Positions 26,580-35,938 are shown, counted from the first letter of the stretch. The stretch is 64,000 bases of DNA from Aminipila butyrica (GCF_010669305.1 NZ_CP048649.1:992001-1056000), one strand, 5' to 3'. Notes: generated from the sequence alone by a model not told the origin. Translations and numbers: made by a program.

Positions 26580-26616
26580 GGCTTTTATTACCTAGTGGAT
26601 TAATATTTCCGCTGAA

Positions 26617-29151
26617 TCAAGTCATGTCATCTCGAAGTGCGTCAATAATATTTTCTTTTCTAATCTTGTTTGTAGCGTACAGCATAGTAATAAAAACCAC
26701 AAGGAATACCCCCAGGGCGCTGATTGCCATACTTCCCCACGGGAACGAAAAGGAAAAGTTTTTCAGATTTTCTGCCAGCATGGCTACTTTGTAAATTAGC
26801 CATGAAAGAATCCCTGCGATGGGAATTCCAAACAAGAGCGTTCGCATACCATAAAAGGCGCACTCAAAGAGCATCATTTTATTGAAATCATGGTCGGACA
26901 TTCCGACGGAACGGAGCATGGCGAGTTCACGCCGTCGCAACTTAATGTTGGTAGAAATGGTATTAAACACATTGGCCACAGCAATCAGCGAAAGCATGAT
27001 AACAAAGACATAGGTGAATACATCGACTACAAAGGTGAGACTGCGGAATAGGTCAACGGATGAGGAGAGATTGAGCAAGGTATAGTCGGAGGCAATGTCG
27101 GATTCCTCAATAATTGACTGTAGCTGTGTCATAGCCTGTGCTGGATTTTCTGACCAGAAGGTCAGGCCAAATTTTTCAGTCATCCCCAATGTGTCAAATT
27201 GCGCTTTCATCTCCCATGGAGCAACGACTACAAAATAGTAAGTAGGTGTCGAATCGCGGGGTAGGAGGTCTAAGGGGTAGGAATCCGCAAAGGTGGCACG
27301 AATTGTTTTTGTCTGCTCCCCAGAAGCCGAGGTAAGGGTAAAATCCATGGATTGGTTTGTGAAATAAGTTGTATGCTCTATTGTATTTACGCCTACAATG
27401 AGAACTTTTGCGTTCTGTCCGGTGTATTCCGCTGTGGGCAGATCGAGGCTTCGGATAAAGCTGTAATAGATGTCATCCTCAATAAACTGAACGTCCAGTG
27501 GCAATGTCAGGGTTTTCTCTGTACTTTCGTCCCCCATAGACGCCCGGTAGGTGCTCACAAAATCACTTGGAAAATCCCTTGTTGAGCAAGGGTAAGTCAG
27601 ATTCGCTTGATAGGTACTTTTATAAATGCTGTCAGCAGCCTTTAACTTATCATACAATTGAAACAGCTCGTCTTTTTGCATAGCTTGTGTATACAACGAG
27701 ACATCTCCATCTATGTCTACCGTGTATTCTTTTGTAAGCTGCTTTAGTGTGGTTCCAAAGGCGCTTCCAGAGACAAAAAGCACCACGCTGAGTGTAAGCG
27801 ATAGTACGACGCTGCGATAACGTTTTCTATTTCGCCTAAAATTCTTTAGTGCAAGCAGTCCCTCCAATCCGTAAATACGCTGTGCGAGCTTTGAGGTTTT
27901 CACGACCTTGGATTCAATTTTAATCTCGTTGGTTTGACGGATACACTCCATCACCGGCGTGCTTGCAGCTTTTCTTGCTGGGATATAGGCAGAAATCAAA
28001 ATGGTGACTAAACTGACTGCCGCCGCCACCACCAGTGCAGGTACAGATATCGACAGATTCAGGGGCACTGTACTGTTGATAATAGTGCTGAAATTGTTTG
28101 CTACAATCGGTAGTATTAATTTGATACTACCGATGCCCACAAGAAGTCCAATCGGAATCCCGATTGCGCCAATGCAAAGGCCTTCAAAGAGCACCGAATT
28201 TCGCAGCTGCCTGGCAGTAGCCCCCACCGACATGAGGAGGCCAAACTGGTGTGTGCGCTCGTTCAGCGAGATATTAAACGAGTTGTAGATCAGGAAAATT
28301 GCACCGACCATGATGATGGTAATGAGAATACTACCAACCGAGTATAGAAGTGTATTGAATAGTTTATTATCCGAAATACCCATAAAGCGCAGCACATTAT
28401 CATTTAGAACATACGTATCTGTTCCGGTCATGGTGCTTGCATAGGTCTGGACCTTGTAGGGATTTTTAAGTGTTACAAAAAGGCTAAACCGATTTGACTG
28501 ATCCGCGGTGTCTGCTTGTGTTATCAGGGTATACCCCGGTGCGGATTGTTCTTCAAACCCCGGTCGATCACAAAGTCCCACAACTGTGTAGGTTTTCATC
28601 GTCACAGGGACCAAGGTTTCCTTCCCCCCACGATAGGATTCATGCTGGGTGAGCATTTTACCATCCGCCTCACGATTGCCGATGGCAAGGGTTAAGGTAT
28701 CACCTACAGAAATTTTAACCCCAGCCTTAACCGCGATGTGAGAGGGAACAAGAATTTCACTGCTGTTTTCAGGCAGTCTACCGGAAATAAGGGTAATAGG
28801 CAGCGTATCAAAAGTTTCATCATGGAACCCGGAAATGAATAAATAAGGTTTCTCTAAGCTTTTCGCACCATTGAGCATGGCATAGCCAATATTTTCAAAT
28901 ACCGCGGTAGTCGAAACTTCATCGTTATTTACTTGCTCCTGCACAAAAGTGGAATCGGCATCTGTAAATTCAACATGCCAGTCTCCATACTTTGCAAGGG
29001 AACCGTTTAGCAGATAAGTTAACAGAGAGGTGCCAAAGGTGGCAACTGCGGTAATCATAGCTGCTGACAGAACAACGCCGATAATTGTTACAAATGTTCG
29101 TGTACGGTTCTTTTTCAATCCTTGCAGAGCTACCTTGTTAAAAATGTTCAT
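26617..29151 (-). CDS. ABC transporter permease, FtsX family
   Basis: An 844-residue membrane protein with two FtsX/MacB-type modules. TM1 (residues ~18-40) is followed by a large extracellular domain, three TM helices (~265-385), a cytoplasmic stretch, a second TM near 445, a second extracellular domain, and three C-terminal TM helices. Such permeases act with a dimeric ATPase in mechanotransmission or in export or sensing of peptides and antibiotics. It overlaps the ATPase gene by four bases and ends the two-component-system operon, an arrangement often linked to antimicrobial peptide resistance. The drug or peptide is unknown. Confidence 0.93.
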   Translation of the reverse strand: MNIFNKVALQGLKKNRTRTFVTIIGVVLSAAMITAVATFGTSLLTYLLNGSLAKYGDWHVEFTDADSTFVQEQVNNDEVSTTAVFENIGYAMLNGAKSLEKPYLFISGFHDETFDTLPITLISGRLPENSSEILVPSHIAVKAGVKISVGDTLTLAIGNREADGKMLTQHESYRGGKETLVPVTMKTYTVVGLCDRPGFEEQSAPGYTLITQADTADQSNRFSLFVTLKNPYKVQTYASTMTGTDTYVLNDNVLRFMGISDNKLFNTLLYSVGSILITIIMVGAIFLIYNSFNISLNERTHQFGLLMSVGATARQLRNSVLFEGLCIGAIGIPIGLLVGIGSIKLILPIVANNFSTIINSTVPLNLSISVPALVVAAAVSLVTILISAYIPARKAASTPVMECIRQTNEIKIESKVVKTSKLAQRIYGLEGLLALKNFRRNRKRYRSVVLSLTLSVVLFVSGSAFGTTLKQLTKEYTVDIDGDVSLYTQAMQKDELFQLYDKLKAADSIYKSTYQANLTYPCSTRDFPSDFVSTYRASMGDESTEKTLTLPLDVQFIEDDIYYSFIRSLDLPTAEYTGQNAKVLIVGVNTIEHTTYFTNQSMDFTLTSASGEQTKTIRATFADSYPLDLLPRDSTPTYYFVVVAPWEMKAQFDTLGMTEKFGLTFWSENPAQAMTQLQSIIEESDIASDYTLLNLSSSVDLFRSLTFVVDVFTYVFVIMLSLIAVANVFNTISTNIKLRRRELAMLRSVGMSDHDFNKMMLFECAFYGMRTLLFGIPIAGILSWLIYKVAMLAENLKNFSFSFPWGSMAISALGVFLVVFITMLYATNKIRKENIIDALRDDMT

Positions 29152-29837
29152 GACCGGGCCACCTGCCTCTCATCCCCCACCACTTTTCCATCGGCGATAG
29201 TGATAATGCGGTCTGCTTGCAAGGCAATATTTTCATCATGGGTGACGAGGAGCAAGGTCTGACCATACTTTTTATTGCTTTCTTTCAAGAGTTTGATGAT
29301 TTCATGTCCATTTCGGCTGTCCAAGCTGCCTGTGGGTTCGTCTGCAAGCATAACTGCGGGTGCATTCATCAAGGCACGTCCAATGGCAACACGTTGCTGC
29401 TGGCCTCCTGAAAGCTGATTGGGCAGGTGTGTTCTGCGTTCCTGTAGACCTAGCAGCTCCAGCAGATCGTTCAGGCGCCCTTGATTGATTTTCCGTTTAT
29501 CCATCAAGATGGGCAACGTAATGTTTTCCTCCACATTTAAAGTAGGAATCAGATTGTGAAACTGATAGATCAGCCCCACCTGTCGTCTGCGAAAGATGGC
29601 AAGCTTTTCGTTATTTTGAGCATACACGTCTTGTCCATCCAGCAGCACCCGTCCACTTGTTGGTATATCCACACCTGCAATGGCGTGAAGCAAGGTGGAT
29701 TTACCGGAACCGGAAGAACCGATGATAGCAGTAAAATCACCTTTTTCAATAGTAAGAGAAACATGATCTAAGGCAGTGACTTGGTTATCACCCTTCCCAT
29801 AGACCTTGCATAAATTTTCAATTTTTAAAAACTCCAT
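29148..29837 (-). CDS. ABC transporter ATP-binding protein (LolD/MacB type)
   Basis: A 229-residue nucleotide-binding domain: Walker A GSSGSGKST, Q-loop YQFHNLIP, signature LSGGQQQR, Walker B VMLADEPTG, switch VTHDE. It powers the FtsX permease encoded next. The frame opens at 29858, but AAAGGAG lies nine bases before the ATG at 29837, making MEFLKIENL the likely N terminus. Confidence 0.95.
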   Translation of the reverse strand: MEFLKIENLCKVYGKGDNQVTALDHVSLTIEKGDFTAIIGSSGSGKSTLLHAIAGVDIPTSGRVLLDGQDVYAQNNEKLAIFRRRQVGLIYQFHNLIPTLNVEENITLPILMDKRKINQGRLNDLLELLGLQERRTHLPNQLSGGQQQRVAIGRALMNAPAVMLADEPTGSLDSRNGHEIIKLLKESNKKYGQTLLLVTHDENIALQADRIITIADGKVVGDERQVARS

Positions 29838-29919
29838 TATGTGAGTCTCCTTTCTCATGGCTTACCCATATAGTAGACCCTTCAACTTACATCTTAGTGA
29901 CTTTCAGGTGAGAGAATTG

Positions 29920-30909
29920 TCACTTGGAGAAACGAATCGTAAATATTGCACCGCCCTGGGAATGGTTTTTGGCGGTAATTGTTCCGTTCTGCCGTGTTAT
30001 AATCATCTTGCAGAGAGCCAGTCCAATCCCATAACCGACAGTGCTTGTTTTCTGACCACGAGAAAAACGTTCAAATAATCTGGCCAGATCTTCTTTTTCA
30101 AACCCCGGACCGTTGTCATGGATTGTAAGTTCTGTAAACAGTGGCGTGGATCTGCAAACAATCTCCAGCTCCCCGTTTTCGCCTACGCTTTCCATACAGT
30201 TTTTAAAGATATTTTGCATGGCTTCTGAAAGCCAGGAAGCATCTCCTTGAATGATAATCCCTTTTGGCACATCCAGTTGCAGCTGGATATGGTGCAGCTC
30301 CATGGAGATGAGAAAGGGACGAAGGGAGGCCTCTATTAGGGCACTTACCTCTACCGATGTGCGCTGGAAGACCACAATTCCTGCATCTAGTCGAGACAAT
30401 TTCAACAGGGTAGTAAGCAGCCAATCCATCTGTACAAATAATTCTTCTGCCTCTCGCACAAAGGCTTTCTGCTGGGTTGCCTCGGGCATATTGGCTAACA
30501 GAGAAAGGATGAGGTTTGCGGAGGTCAGCGGGGTGCGAAGTTGGTGGGCGATGTCGGCTAGGGAATCGGCAAGATGTTCCTTTTCTTTTTTCAGCGCGTC
30601 ATTTTGTTCTCGAATACGCTGAGTCATTTTAGTTATTTCACTGTGCAGGATAGAAAGTTCCCCCTCGTCTGAGTCAACAATGTACAAATGATCCGCGTTG
30701 TGAAGGACAAGATCGATTTGATGGGAAATCTGAGCAATCTTTTTATAGCGGGCGTTGGTAAAGGCAAAAAAAGCTATGCCAAAAGCGGCGGCAGCAATCA
30801 GGAGAAGGATTCCTGCTGTTATATCAATTACAAATCCCAGGGTCACTGCGGTGGCAGCTATGAAGAAAAACAACATAGCAAACTGTCGAAATTCTCTATT
30901 CCGAAGCAT
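29920..30909 (-). CDS. Sensor histidine kinase
   Basis: A 329-residue kinase with two N-terminal TM helices (residues ~9-48) and almost no extracellular loop, so it probably senses through its membrane part or its partner transporter. The H-box is DIAHQLRTPLTS, followed by the N-box NIFKNCMES and ATP-lid motifs DNGPGF and GIGLAL. The short sensor is typical of kinases that receive their signal from a neighbouring ABC transporter. The gene overlaps the response regulator by 14 bases. Confidence 0.93.
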   Translation of the reverse strand: MLRNREFRQFAMLFFFIAATAVTLGFVIDITAGILLLIAAAAFGIAFFAFTNARYKKIAQISHQIDLVLHNADHLYIVDSDEGELSILHSEITKMTQRIREQNDALKKEKEHLADSLADIAHQLRTPLTSANLILSLLANMPEATQQKAFVREAEELFVQMDWLLTTLLKLSRLDAGIVVFQRTSVEVSALIEASLRPFLISMELHHIQLQLDVPKGIIIQGDASWLSEAMQNIFKNCMESVGENGELEIVCRSTPLFTELTIHDNGPGFEKEDLARLFERFSRGQKTSTVGYGIGLALCKMIITRQNGTITAKNHSQGGAIFTIRFSK

Positions 30910-31582
30910 GCTTATCCCCCAATCTATAGCCCATCCCGCGAACCGTCAGAATAATTTGTGGGCTTACGGGATCATTTTCTATCTTCTCCCGCAAGCGTTT
31001 GATGTATACCGTCAGTGTATTGTCATGGACGAACTCTCCCGCAGCGTCCCATAACTCATCAAGAAGTCTGCCTCTGGTGATAATCTGTTTGGGATTATTA
31101 ATAAACAACAGCAATAGCCGGTATTCCAGAGGAGACAAGAAAATCTCCCGGCCGTCTTTTTTTACCAGGCCGCTTGCGGTGTCTACATGAAGTCCTTGCA
31201 TATCAAAGTTTAAACCAAAACGCTTGCCCTTTCGTAAAGCAGTTCGAATTCGCGCAACTAATTCCCGAGGGCGAAAAGGCTTGGTAATATAGTCGTCTGC
31301 ACCTATGTTCAGTCCGGTAACAACGCTAGATTCGTCTCCAGAAGCTGTTAGAAAAATAACTGGAATATCTTGTGCCTCTTTAATCTCGGTGCAAAGGGTA
31401 AAACCATTTCCATCCGGCAAAGAGATATCAACAAGTGCCAAATCAAATTTCATTTCGTCAAGCAGGGCACGGGCTGCCTCCTGGGTAGAGGCGTGGGTGG
31501 TGATAAATCCTTCCGAGCGGAGCAGCAACATAAGGTTTTTAGCAATGGCCTTATCGTCTTCCACCAAAAATATCCGTTTCAT
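30896..31582 (-). CDS. OmpR-family response regulator
   Basis: A 228-residue regulator. The receiver has acidic residues EDD near the N terminus, the phospho-acceptor Asp in LALVDISLPDG, and the Lys in ITKPF. The winged-helix DNA-binding domain ends with VRGMGYRLG. It pairs with the overlapping histidine kinase and probably controls the ABC genes downstream. A GTG at 31606 could extend it by eight residues; the ATG at 31582 matches family starts (MKRIFLVEDD). Confidence 0.94.
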   Translation of the reverse strand: MKRIFLVEDDKAIAKNLMLLLRSEGFITTHASTQEAARALLDEMKFDLALVDISLPDGNGFTLCTEIKEAQDIPVIFLTASGDESSVVTGLNIGADDYITKPFRPRELVARIRTALRKGKRFGLNFDMQGLHVDTASGLVKKDGREIFLSPLEYRLLLLFINNPKQIITRGRLLDELWDAAGEFVHDNTLTVYIKRLREKIENDPVSPQIILTVRGMGYRLGDKHASE

Positions 31583-31654
31583 TAGGTTCACAATCCTTTC
31601 CTTCACGACTTCTTTTGCTGTTATATAGTCTGAGCTTAATTCTTTAATATTCTT

Positions 31655-31683
31655 ATTATATTTCTTTTAAGGAAAACATACAA
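31655..31683 (-). promoter_or_regulatory. Promoter of the two-component/ABC operon
   Basis: On the minus strand TTGTAT (31678-31683) and a perfect TATAAT (31655-31660) are 17 bp apart, 72 bases upstream of the regulator start. Confidence 0.65.
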
Positions 31684-31730
31684 GTTTACATTGGGAATAT
31701 TTTACATAAAAAGGAGGCGCTAAACAAAAC

Positions 31731-31766
31731 TTGACAATTAGAATTATAACAATTAGAATTCTAATT
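31731..31766 (+). promoter_or_regulatory. MarR promoter with palindromic operator over the -10 box
   Basis: TTGACA (31731-31736) and TAGAAT (31754-31759) have a 17-bp spacer. The 16-bp perfect palindrome AATTAGAATTCTAATT (31751-31766) covers the -10 box, and a second AATTAGAATT half-copy lies in the spacer. This fits autorepression by the following MarR protein. Confidence 0.85.
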
Positions 31767-31787
31767 AAACGAAAGAGAGGGATGAAC

Positions 31788-32207
31788 ATGACTTATCATA
31801 ACTTAATGTTTGAGAACCAGACCTTATTTTCAAAAATGGTTTTTTCATATTTAATGCCCCATGCTTTATCTATCGGTCAACCAAAGGTATTGGAGTATTT
31901 ATCAGAACACGATGGATGCATGCAAAAAGACATTGCACAGTGCTGTATGATTGAGCCTGCTTCCGTTACGAGTCTTTTAACTAAAATGGAAAAGGACGGG
32001 TTAGTCATTCGCAAGGAATTGCATAACAATCGCAGAAATTTATATGTGTACCTGACGGACTTAGGCAGAGAAAAGGCCAAGTATGTAAACGAAGTTTTTT
32101 CGCAAGTGGAAAGTCATGCATTAGACGGTTTATCAGAAGAGGAAAAACGATTTTTATTAGAATTGCTAGCCAAAATTAACGGGAATATGAAAGATAAAAA
32201 CATTTGA
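31788..32207 (+). CDS. MarR-family regulator
   Basis: A 139-residue winged-helix repressor (DIAQCCMIEPASVTSLLTKMEKDGLV, then the wing HNNRRNLYVYLTDLG). The longest frame opens with TTG inside its own promoter; the ATG at 31788 lies seven bases after AGAGAGG and is used. A palindrome over its -10 box suggests it represses its own operon, which includes the membrane protein-kinase fusion beginning 39 bases later. Ligand unknown. Confidence 0.92.
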   Translation: MTYHNLMFENQTLFSKMVFSYLMPHALSIGQPKVLEYLSEHDGCMQKDIAQCCMIEPASVTSLLTKMEKDGLVIRKELHNNRRNLYVYLTDLGREKAKYVNEVFSQVESHALDGLSEEEKRFLLELLAKINGNMKDKNI

Positions 32208-32245
32208 CAGCAAAGACCAAAACAAATATAGATAGGAGATAGAAC

Positions 32246-33526
32246 TTGCAGAAAACAGAATTGCTAAAACGATACGTTATTTTTTTAATTGGCTTATTTA
32301 TAAACTCATTTGGGGTAAGCTTCATTACCAAAGCAAGCCTTGGAACCTCACCGATTTCCAGTATTCCATATGTACTAAGCTTGGCATTTAAACCAACATT
32401 AGGTAACTTTACGATACTTTTTAGTTTGATTTTAATTATAATGCAGATGATAATTCTTGGGAAAAAGTTTCAGATGATTCAGCTGATTCAGATTCCAGTT
32501 TCCATTATTTTTGGGTACTTTATTGATTACTCCATGCTTCTATTGAGTTCTTTTCAGCCAGAGCTGTATGCCATGAAGGGGCTTTCTCTTCTGATTGGCT
32601 GTTTTATTTTGGGCTTTGGTGTGTACATTGAGGTTCTGGCCGATGTAGTTATGCTGCCGGGAGAAGCCTTCGTAAAAGCCATAACGACAAGATTCGGTAC
32701 GGATTTTGGCACCACCAAAGTCTGCTTTGATGCTTCTATGACAATCATGGCAGGAATTATGTCTTTATTGGTGTTTCAGCAGCTTAGAGGCGTACGAGAA
32801 GGAACTATCATCGCGGCACTGATTGTGGGGCTGATTGCGAAACAATTCGGAAAAACCTTGGCGCCACTTACCCTCTTTCTTTTTCCCGATACAGAGGGGG
32901 AAAACAGCAGGGCCGAAGCTACATATGAAAACCATTATATTATTACCGTCAGCCGGGAATTTGGCAGCAATGGAAGCCGGATTGGAGAAATGATTGCCGG
33001 GGAGCTCGGCATCGCCTATTTCGATCATGAAATCATTCAAAAAGCTGCTGAAAAAAGCGGCTACAGCAAGGAGTTCATCGAATCAAACGAAGAGAAGCTT
33101 ACCAATGGCTTACTGTATGATTTATATCTGCAGAATTTTGCGTATGTAAAAGGAGAGGAGTCTAAGAGGGAAGCGTTGTTCCACGCAGAGCAAGAAGTAA
33201 TCCGAGACTTCGCATCGAAGTCTTCGGCGGTAATAGTTGGCCGATTGGCGAACTATGCTTTAAAAGATTATAAAAATGTTTATCATATTTTTCTGCGTGC
33301 CGATACCGACTATAAAATTAGAACCGTTCAGGAGCGTGAACATATCGGTTTTGAAGAGGCAGCACACAAGATTGAAAAAATTAATATTGAACGAAGCAAC
33401 CATTGCAAGTTCTTCACCGGGCAAGAATGGGGTCAGGCTGAGAACTATGATTTGATTTTAAATGTAAGCAAATACAGCATGGAAGACGTGGTTCAAAAAC
33501 TGGTAGCTGTTTTGCCCCAAAGCTAA
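32246..33526 (+). CDS. YczE/YitT-like membrane protein fused to cytidylate-kinase-like domain
   Basis: A 426-residue fusion. Residues ~1-215 form a five-helix membrane region of the YczE/DUF6198 type (GLFINSFGVSFITKASLGTSPISS). Residues ~229-426 form a cytidylate-kinase-2-like P-loop domain: TVSREFGSNGSRIGEMI, YFDHEII, VIVGRLANY, and a C-terminal VQEREHIGF segment. The kinase phosphorylates a nucleotide or another small molecule, and would be held at the inner membrane face. It starts with TTG behind TAGGAGA. Its MarR neighbour probably controls it. The fusion recurs in Firmicutes, but its substrate is unknown. Confidence 0.85.
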   Translation: MQKTELLKRYVIFLIGLFINSFGVSFITKASLGTSPISSIPYVLSLAFKPTLGNFTILFSLILIIMQMIILGKKFQMIQLIQIPVSIIFGYFIDYSMLLLSSFQPELYAMKGLSLLIGCFILGFGVYIEVLADVVMLPGEAFVKAITTRFGTDFGTTKVCFDASMTIMAGIMSLLVFQQLRGVREGTIIAALIVGLIAKQFGKTLAPLTLFLFPDTEGENSRAEATYENHYIITVSREFGSNGSRIGEMIAGELGIAYFDHEIIQKAAEKSGYSKEFIESNEEKLTNGLLYDLYLQNFAYVKGEESKREALFHAEQEVIRDFASKSSAVIVGRLANYALKDYKNVYHIFLRADTDYKIRTVQEREHIGFEEAAHKIEKINIERSNHCKFFTGQEWGQAENYDLILNVSKYSMEDVVQKLVAVLPQS

Positions 33527-33535
33527 TTCGATATG

Positions 33536-33564
33536 TTGTCTATTCTGAAAACAAGTGCTATGAT
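33536..33564 (+). promoter_or_regulatory. Promoter of nitroreductase/methyltransferase genes
   Basis: TTGTCT (33536-33541) and TATGAT (33559-33564) have a 17-bp spacer, 47 bases before the start. Confidence 0.6.
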
Positions 33565-33611
33565 GGGATAAACAGCTGTAACTATGGACGGGTTGAAAGG
33601 GGACGATTGAG

Positions 33612-34154
33612 TTGGAAGAGATAGCAAATAGAAGAAGTATACGCAAGTATCAAAAGAAGAAGCTTGAAAAAGAAAAGGTTATTCAGATACTGGAGAGTGC
33701 CAGGCTTGCACCCTCTGGAAGTAATACGCAGCCCTGGTCCTTTATTGTGGTAGAATCCCAGGATACAAAGGAAAAGCTGGCTAGTGCTGACCATGGCCAA
33801 ACTTGGATGCTGTCAGCTCCTGTATTTATTGTAGCGGTAGCAGATATTCGCTGCCGGATCTCCGCAGATACTAAAATCAGACTGGATGAAAACAGCCCGG
33901 AGCCGGAATTGAAACAGATTATTAGGGATACGGCTATTGCCATGGAGCATATCTTGCTTGAAGCGGAGCATCGGGGAATAGCGGCTTGTTGGACAGCTTG
34001 GTTTGCACAAGATGACATCCGACCGATTCTCAATATACCCGAAGATAAATATGTGTGCGGAATTATTACCTTGGGGTATGGCGAAGAGGCGCCCCAGCAG
34101 CGGCCGAGAAAAGCAATCGAGGAAATGATAAGATATGAAGCTTGGATAGAGTAG
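33612..34154 (+). CDS. Nitroreductase-family FMN protein
   Basis: A 180-residue nitroreductase fold. The N-terminal NRRSIRKYQKKKLEK and LAPSGSNTQPWSF are the FMN and phosphate contacts, and IITLGYGEEAP near the C terminus is the second FMN loop. Enzymes of this family reduce quinones, nitro groups, enones or iodotyrosine with NAD(P)H. The start is a TTG after GGGGACGATTGAG. A methyltransferase follows after 48 bases. Confidence 0.88.
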   Translation: MEEIANRRSIRKYQKKKLEKEKVIQILESARLAPSGSNTQPWSFIVVESQDTKEKLASADHGQTWMLSAPVFIVAVADIRCRISADTKIRLDENSPEPELKQIIRDTAIAMEHILLEAEHRGIAACWTAWFAQDDIRPILNIPEDKYVCGIITLGYGEEAPQQRPRKAIEEMIRYEAWIE

Positions 34155-34202
34155 GAGATGGTGGATCTTGACGCTAATTGAGATTTTCAGAAGGGAGGCC
34201 TT

Positions 34203-34808
34203 ATGGGAAATACAGACAAGTTTGAACAGATAGCTGCCGCTTATGACACCCCGGAGCGGATTCAGCTGGCTCAGGCATCGGCGAAGGGGATTCGCAAATG
34301 CTTGGCAGACATGAAAGAAAAAAAGGCTATTGATTTTGGTTGTGGAACAGGCCTTGTGGGACTGGAACTGTTGGAACACTTTCGGTCAATCTTGTTCTTG
34401 GATTCCTCCCAGAATATGATTGAGCAAGTAAAAAAGAAGCTTTTGCAGGACAATATAGAAAATGCAGACACCCTGTGTTTTGATTTGGAAAAGGCGGAGC
34501 AGACCGAGCTTCGTGCAGACTACATTTTTATGGCTCAAGTTTTGCTTCACATCGGTGATGTAAAATGGCTCTTATCGCGGTTGTACGAAATCTTGAATGA
34601 CAACGGCCATTTGATAATCGTGGATTTTGACAAGAATGAAAAGGTAACTTCCCCTTTGGTTCACTGTGGATTTGACCAGCAGGAACTGGCTTGTATCATG
34701 GAGCAGATGGGTTATGGGAATATCCGCTGGGAGCGTTTTTATGAGGGCCGTAACATCTTTATGGGGCAGGATGCAACTTTATTTGTATTGGATGCTCAAA
34801 AAATTTGA
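34203..34808 (+). CDS. SAM-dependent class I methyltransferase
   Basis: A 201-residue Rossmann methyltransferase with motif I AIDFGCGTGLVGLELL, motif II FLDSSQNM and motif IV YIFMAQVLLHI. Such small proteins methylate metabolites or arsenicals; no arsenic-binding cysteine set is seen. It follows the nitroreductase behind GGGAGGCCTT and may be cotranscribed. Substrate unknown. Confidence 0.88.
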   Translation: MGNTDKFEQIAAAYDTPERIQLAQASAKGIRKCLADMKEKKAIDFGCGTGLVGLELLEHFRSILFLDSSQNMIEQVKKKLLQDNIENADTLCFDLEKAEQTELRADYIFMAQVLLHIGDVKWLLSRLYEILNDNGHLIIVDFDKNEKVTSPLVHCGFDQQELACIMEQMGYGNIRWERFYEGRNIFMGQDATLFVLDAQKI

Positions 34809-34827
34809 ACAATTACTAACGCCGCCC

Positions 34828-35325
34828 TTAGCGGAATCCATTGAACCAATCGCTGGTAGCTTGCAGGTGCTCCTCCGGAACCTTTTCTGCTACCTGTTGG
34901 TGGAGCCAGGCCAGGGTCTTGCTTCTCAGGTGCTGCCGCATCTGTTCCTCCGCTTCCAACATGACTACTTTAATCAGGCAGGGGCATTTCGTGTGAGAAT
35001 CCGGTAGATTTTCTTTGTCCAGCAACAATTCTTTCTGCCGAATCTCTGCGCACTGAAAGAGGGGAGAACTGCCTTCCACGGCCTCCACTACGTCCCAGAA
35101 GCTAATCTCCTTAGGGTTTCGAGCCAATTCATAGCCGCCGTTGACCCCGGGAATGGACTTTACAATCCCCGACTTTCTCAATTTTGTATACACCTTAGAC
35201 AAATACGTCTCTGATACGCCTTGATAAGCGGCCAAGTCTTTAATCCCGACGGACTTTCCTGTCGGAATATCTACCATATAAATCAAACAATGCAGGGCGT
35301 ATTCTACGCCGATTGAAAATTGCAT
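34828..35325 (-). CDS. Rrf2-family transcription regulator
   Basis: A 165-residue Rrf2/IscR-type regulator with the winged helix GIKDLAAYQGVSETYLSKVYTKL and GGYELARNP. Three cysteines (FQCAEIR and KCPC) sit where Rrf2 proteins bind Fe-S, but the gap between the first and second is longer than usual. It probably represses the divergent flavin-barrel gene: the intergenic region has two AGATAAT..ATTATCT palindromes 60 bp apart flanking its promoter. Signal could be Fe-S status, NO or oxygen. Confidence 0.9.
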   Translation of the reverse strand: MQFSIGVEYALHCLIYMVDIPTGKSVGIKDLAAYQGVSETYLSKVYTKLRKSGIVKSIPGVNGGYELARNPKEISFWDVVEAVEGSSPLFQCAEIRQKELLLDKENLPDSHTKCPCLIKVVMLEAEEQMRQHLRSKTLAWLHQQVAEKVPEEHLQATSDWFNGFR

Positions 35326-35400
35326 ACAAGGAACCTCCCAATTTAACTAGTATTCCTTCAATAATAGTACATTTTTTTCTGAAAGTCAATTAGATATCGT

Positions 35401-35475
35401 AGATAATAATTATCTATAATTATATTGACAGCTAAAAGGCGATATTGTATAATCTATCACAGATAATAGTTATCT
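35401..35475 (+). promoter_or_regulatory. Promoter flanked by paired Rrf2-type operators
   Basis: TTGACA (35425-35430) and TATAAT (35448-35453) have a 17-bp spacer. AGATAATAATTATCT (35401-35415) lies upstream and AGATAATAGTTATCT (35461-35475) lies at the expected start site, exactly 60 bp apart (start to start). Two Rrf2 dimers could bind both sides. Confidence 0.85.
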
Positions 35476-35516
35476 ATAATAGATTTAATAAATGCAATAT
35501 GCAGGAGGTAAGAGTT

Positions 35517-35891
35517 ATGATTACAGAAAAATTTTTAGAAGTTTTAAAGAATGAAGGGGTTGTTTCCATCGTGTCTATGGGAGAGGGAGAGCCTCACATC
35601 GTCAACACCTGGAATTCTTACATCGTCTTGACACCGGACAACAAGCTGCTGATACCAGCTTATGCCATGCGCAAGACGGAGAAGAATGTGCACCAAAACA
35701 ACAAGGTGAAGCTGGCCTTGGGCAGTCGGGAGGTTATAGGCTACAAGGACTATCAGGGAACGGGCTTTGTAATCGAAGGGACGGCCAGATTTCTGGACTC
35801 CGGTGCCGACTATGACAGCATGAAGGAACAATTTGCCTTTCTGACCCGGGTGCTGGAGGTTACCGTCACGTCTTTGAAGCAAATGCTGTAA
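35517..35891 (+). CDS. Pyridoxamine-5'-phosphate-oxidase-family flavin split-barrel protein
   Basis: A 124-residue split barrel (GVVSIVSMGEGEPHIVNTWNSY, VKLALGSREVIG, GTGFVIEGTARFL). Such small proteins bind FMN, heme or F420 and often handle reactive species. The frame is open to 35445, but the ATG at 35517 follows AGGAGGTAAGAG. It is probably derepressed by the divergent Rrf2 regulator. Confidence 0.87.
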   Translation: MITEKFLEVLKNEGVVSIVSMGEGEPHIVNTWNSYIVLTPDNKLLIPAYAMRKTEKNVHQNNKVKLALGSREVIGYKDYQGTGFVIEGTARFLDSGADYDSMKEQFAFLTRVLEVTVTSLKQML

Positions 35892-35938
35892 TAGACAAAG
35901 TAGTGAGGCTCAAGCTCGTAGACATTAAAGCTAACAAA

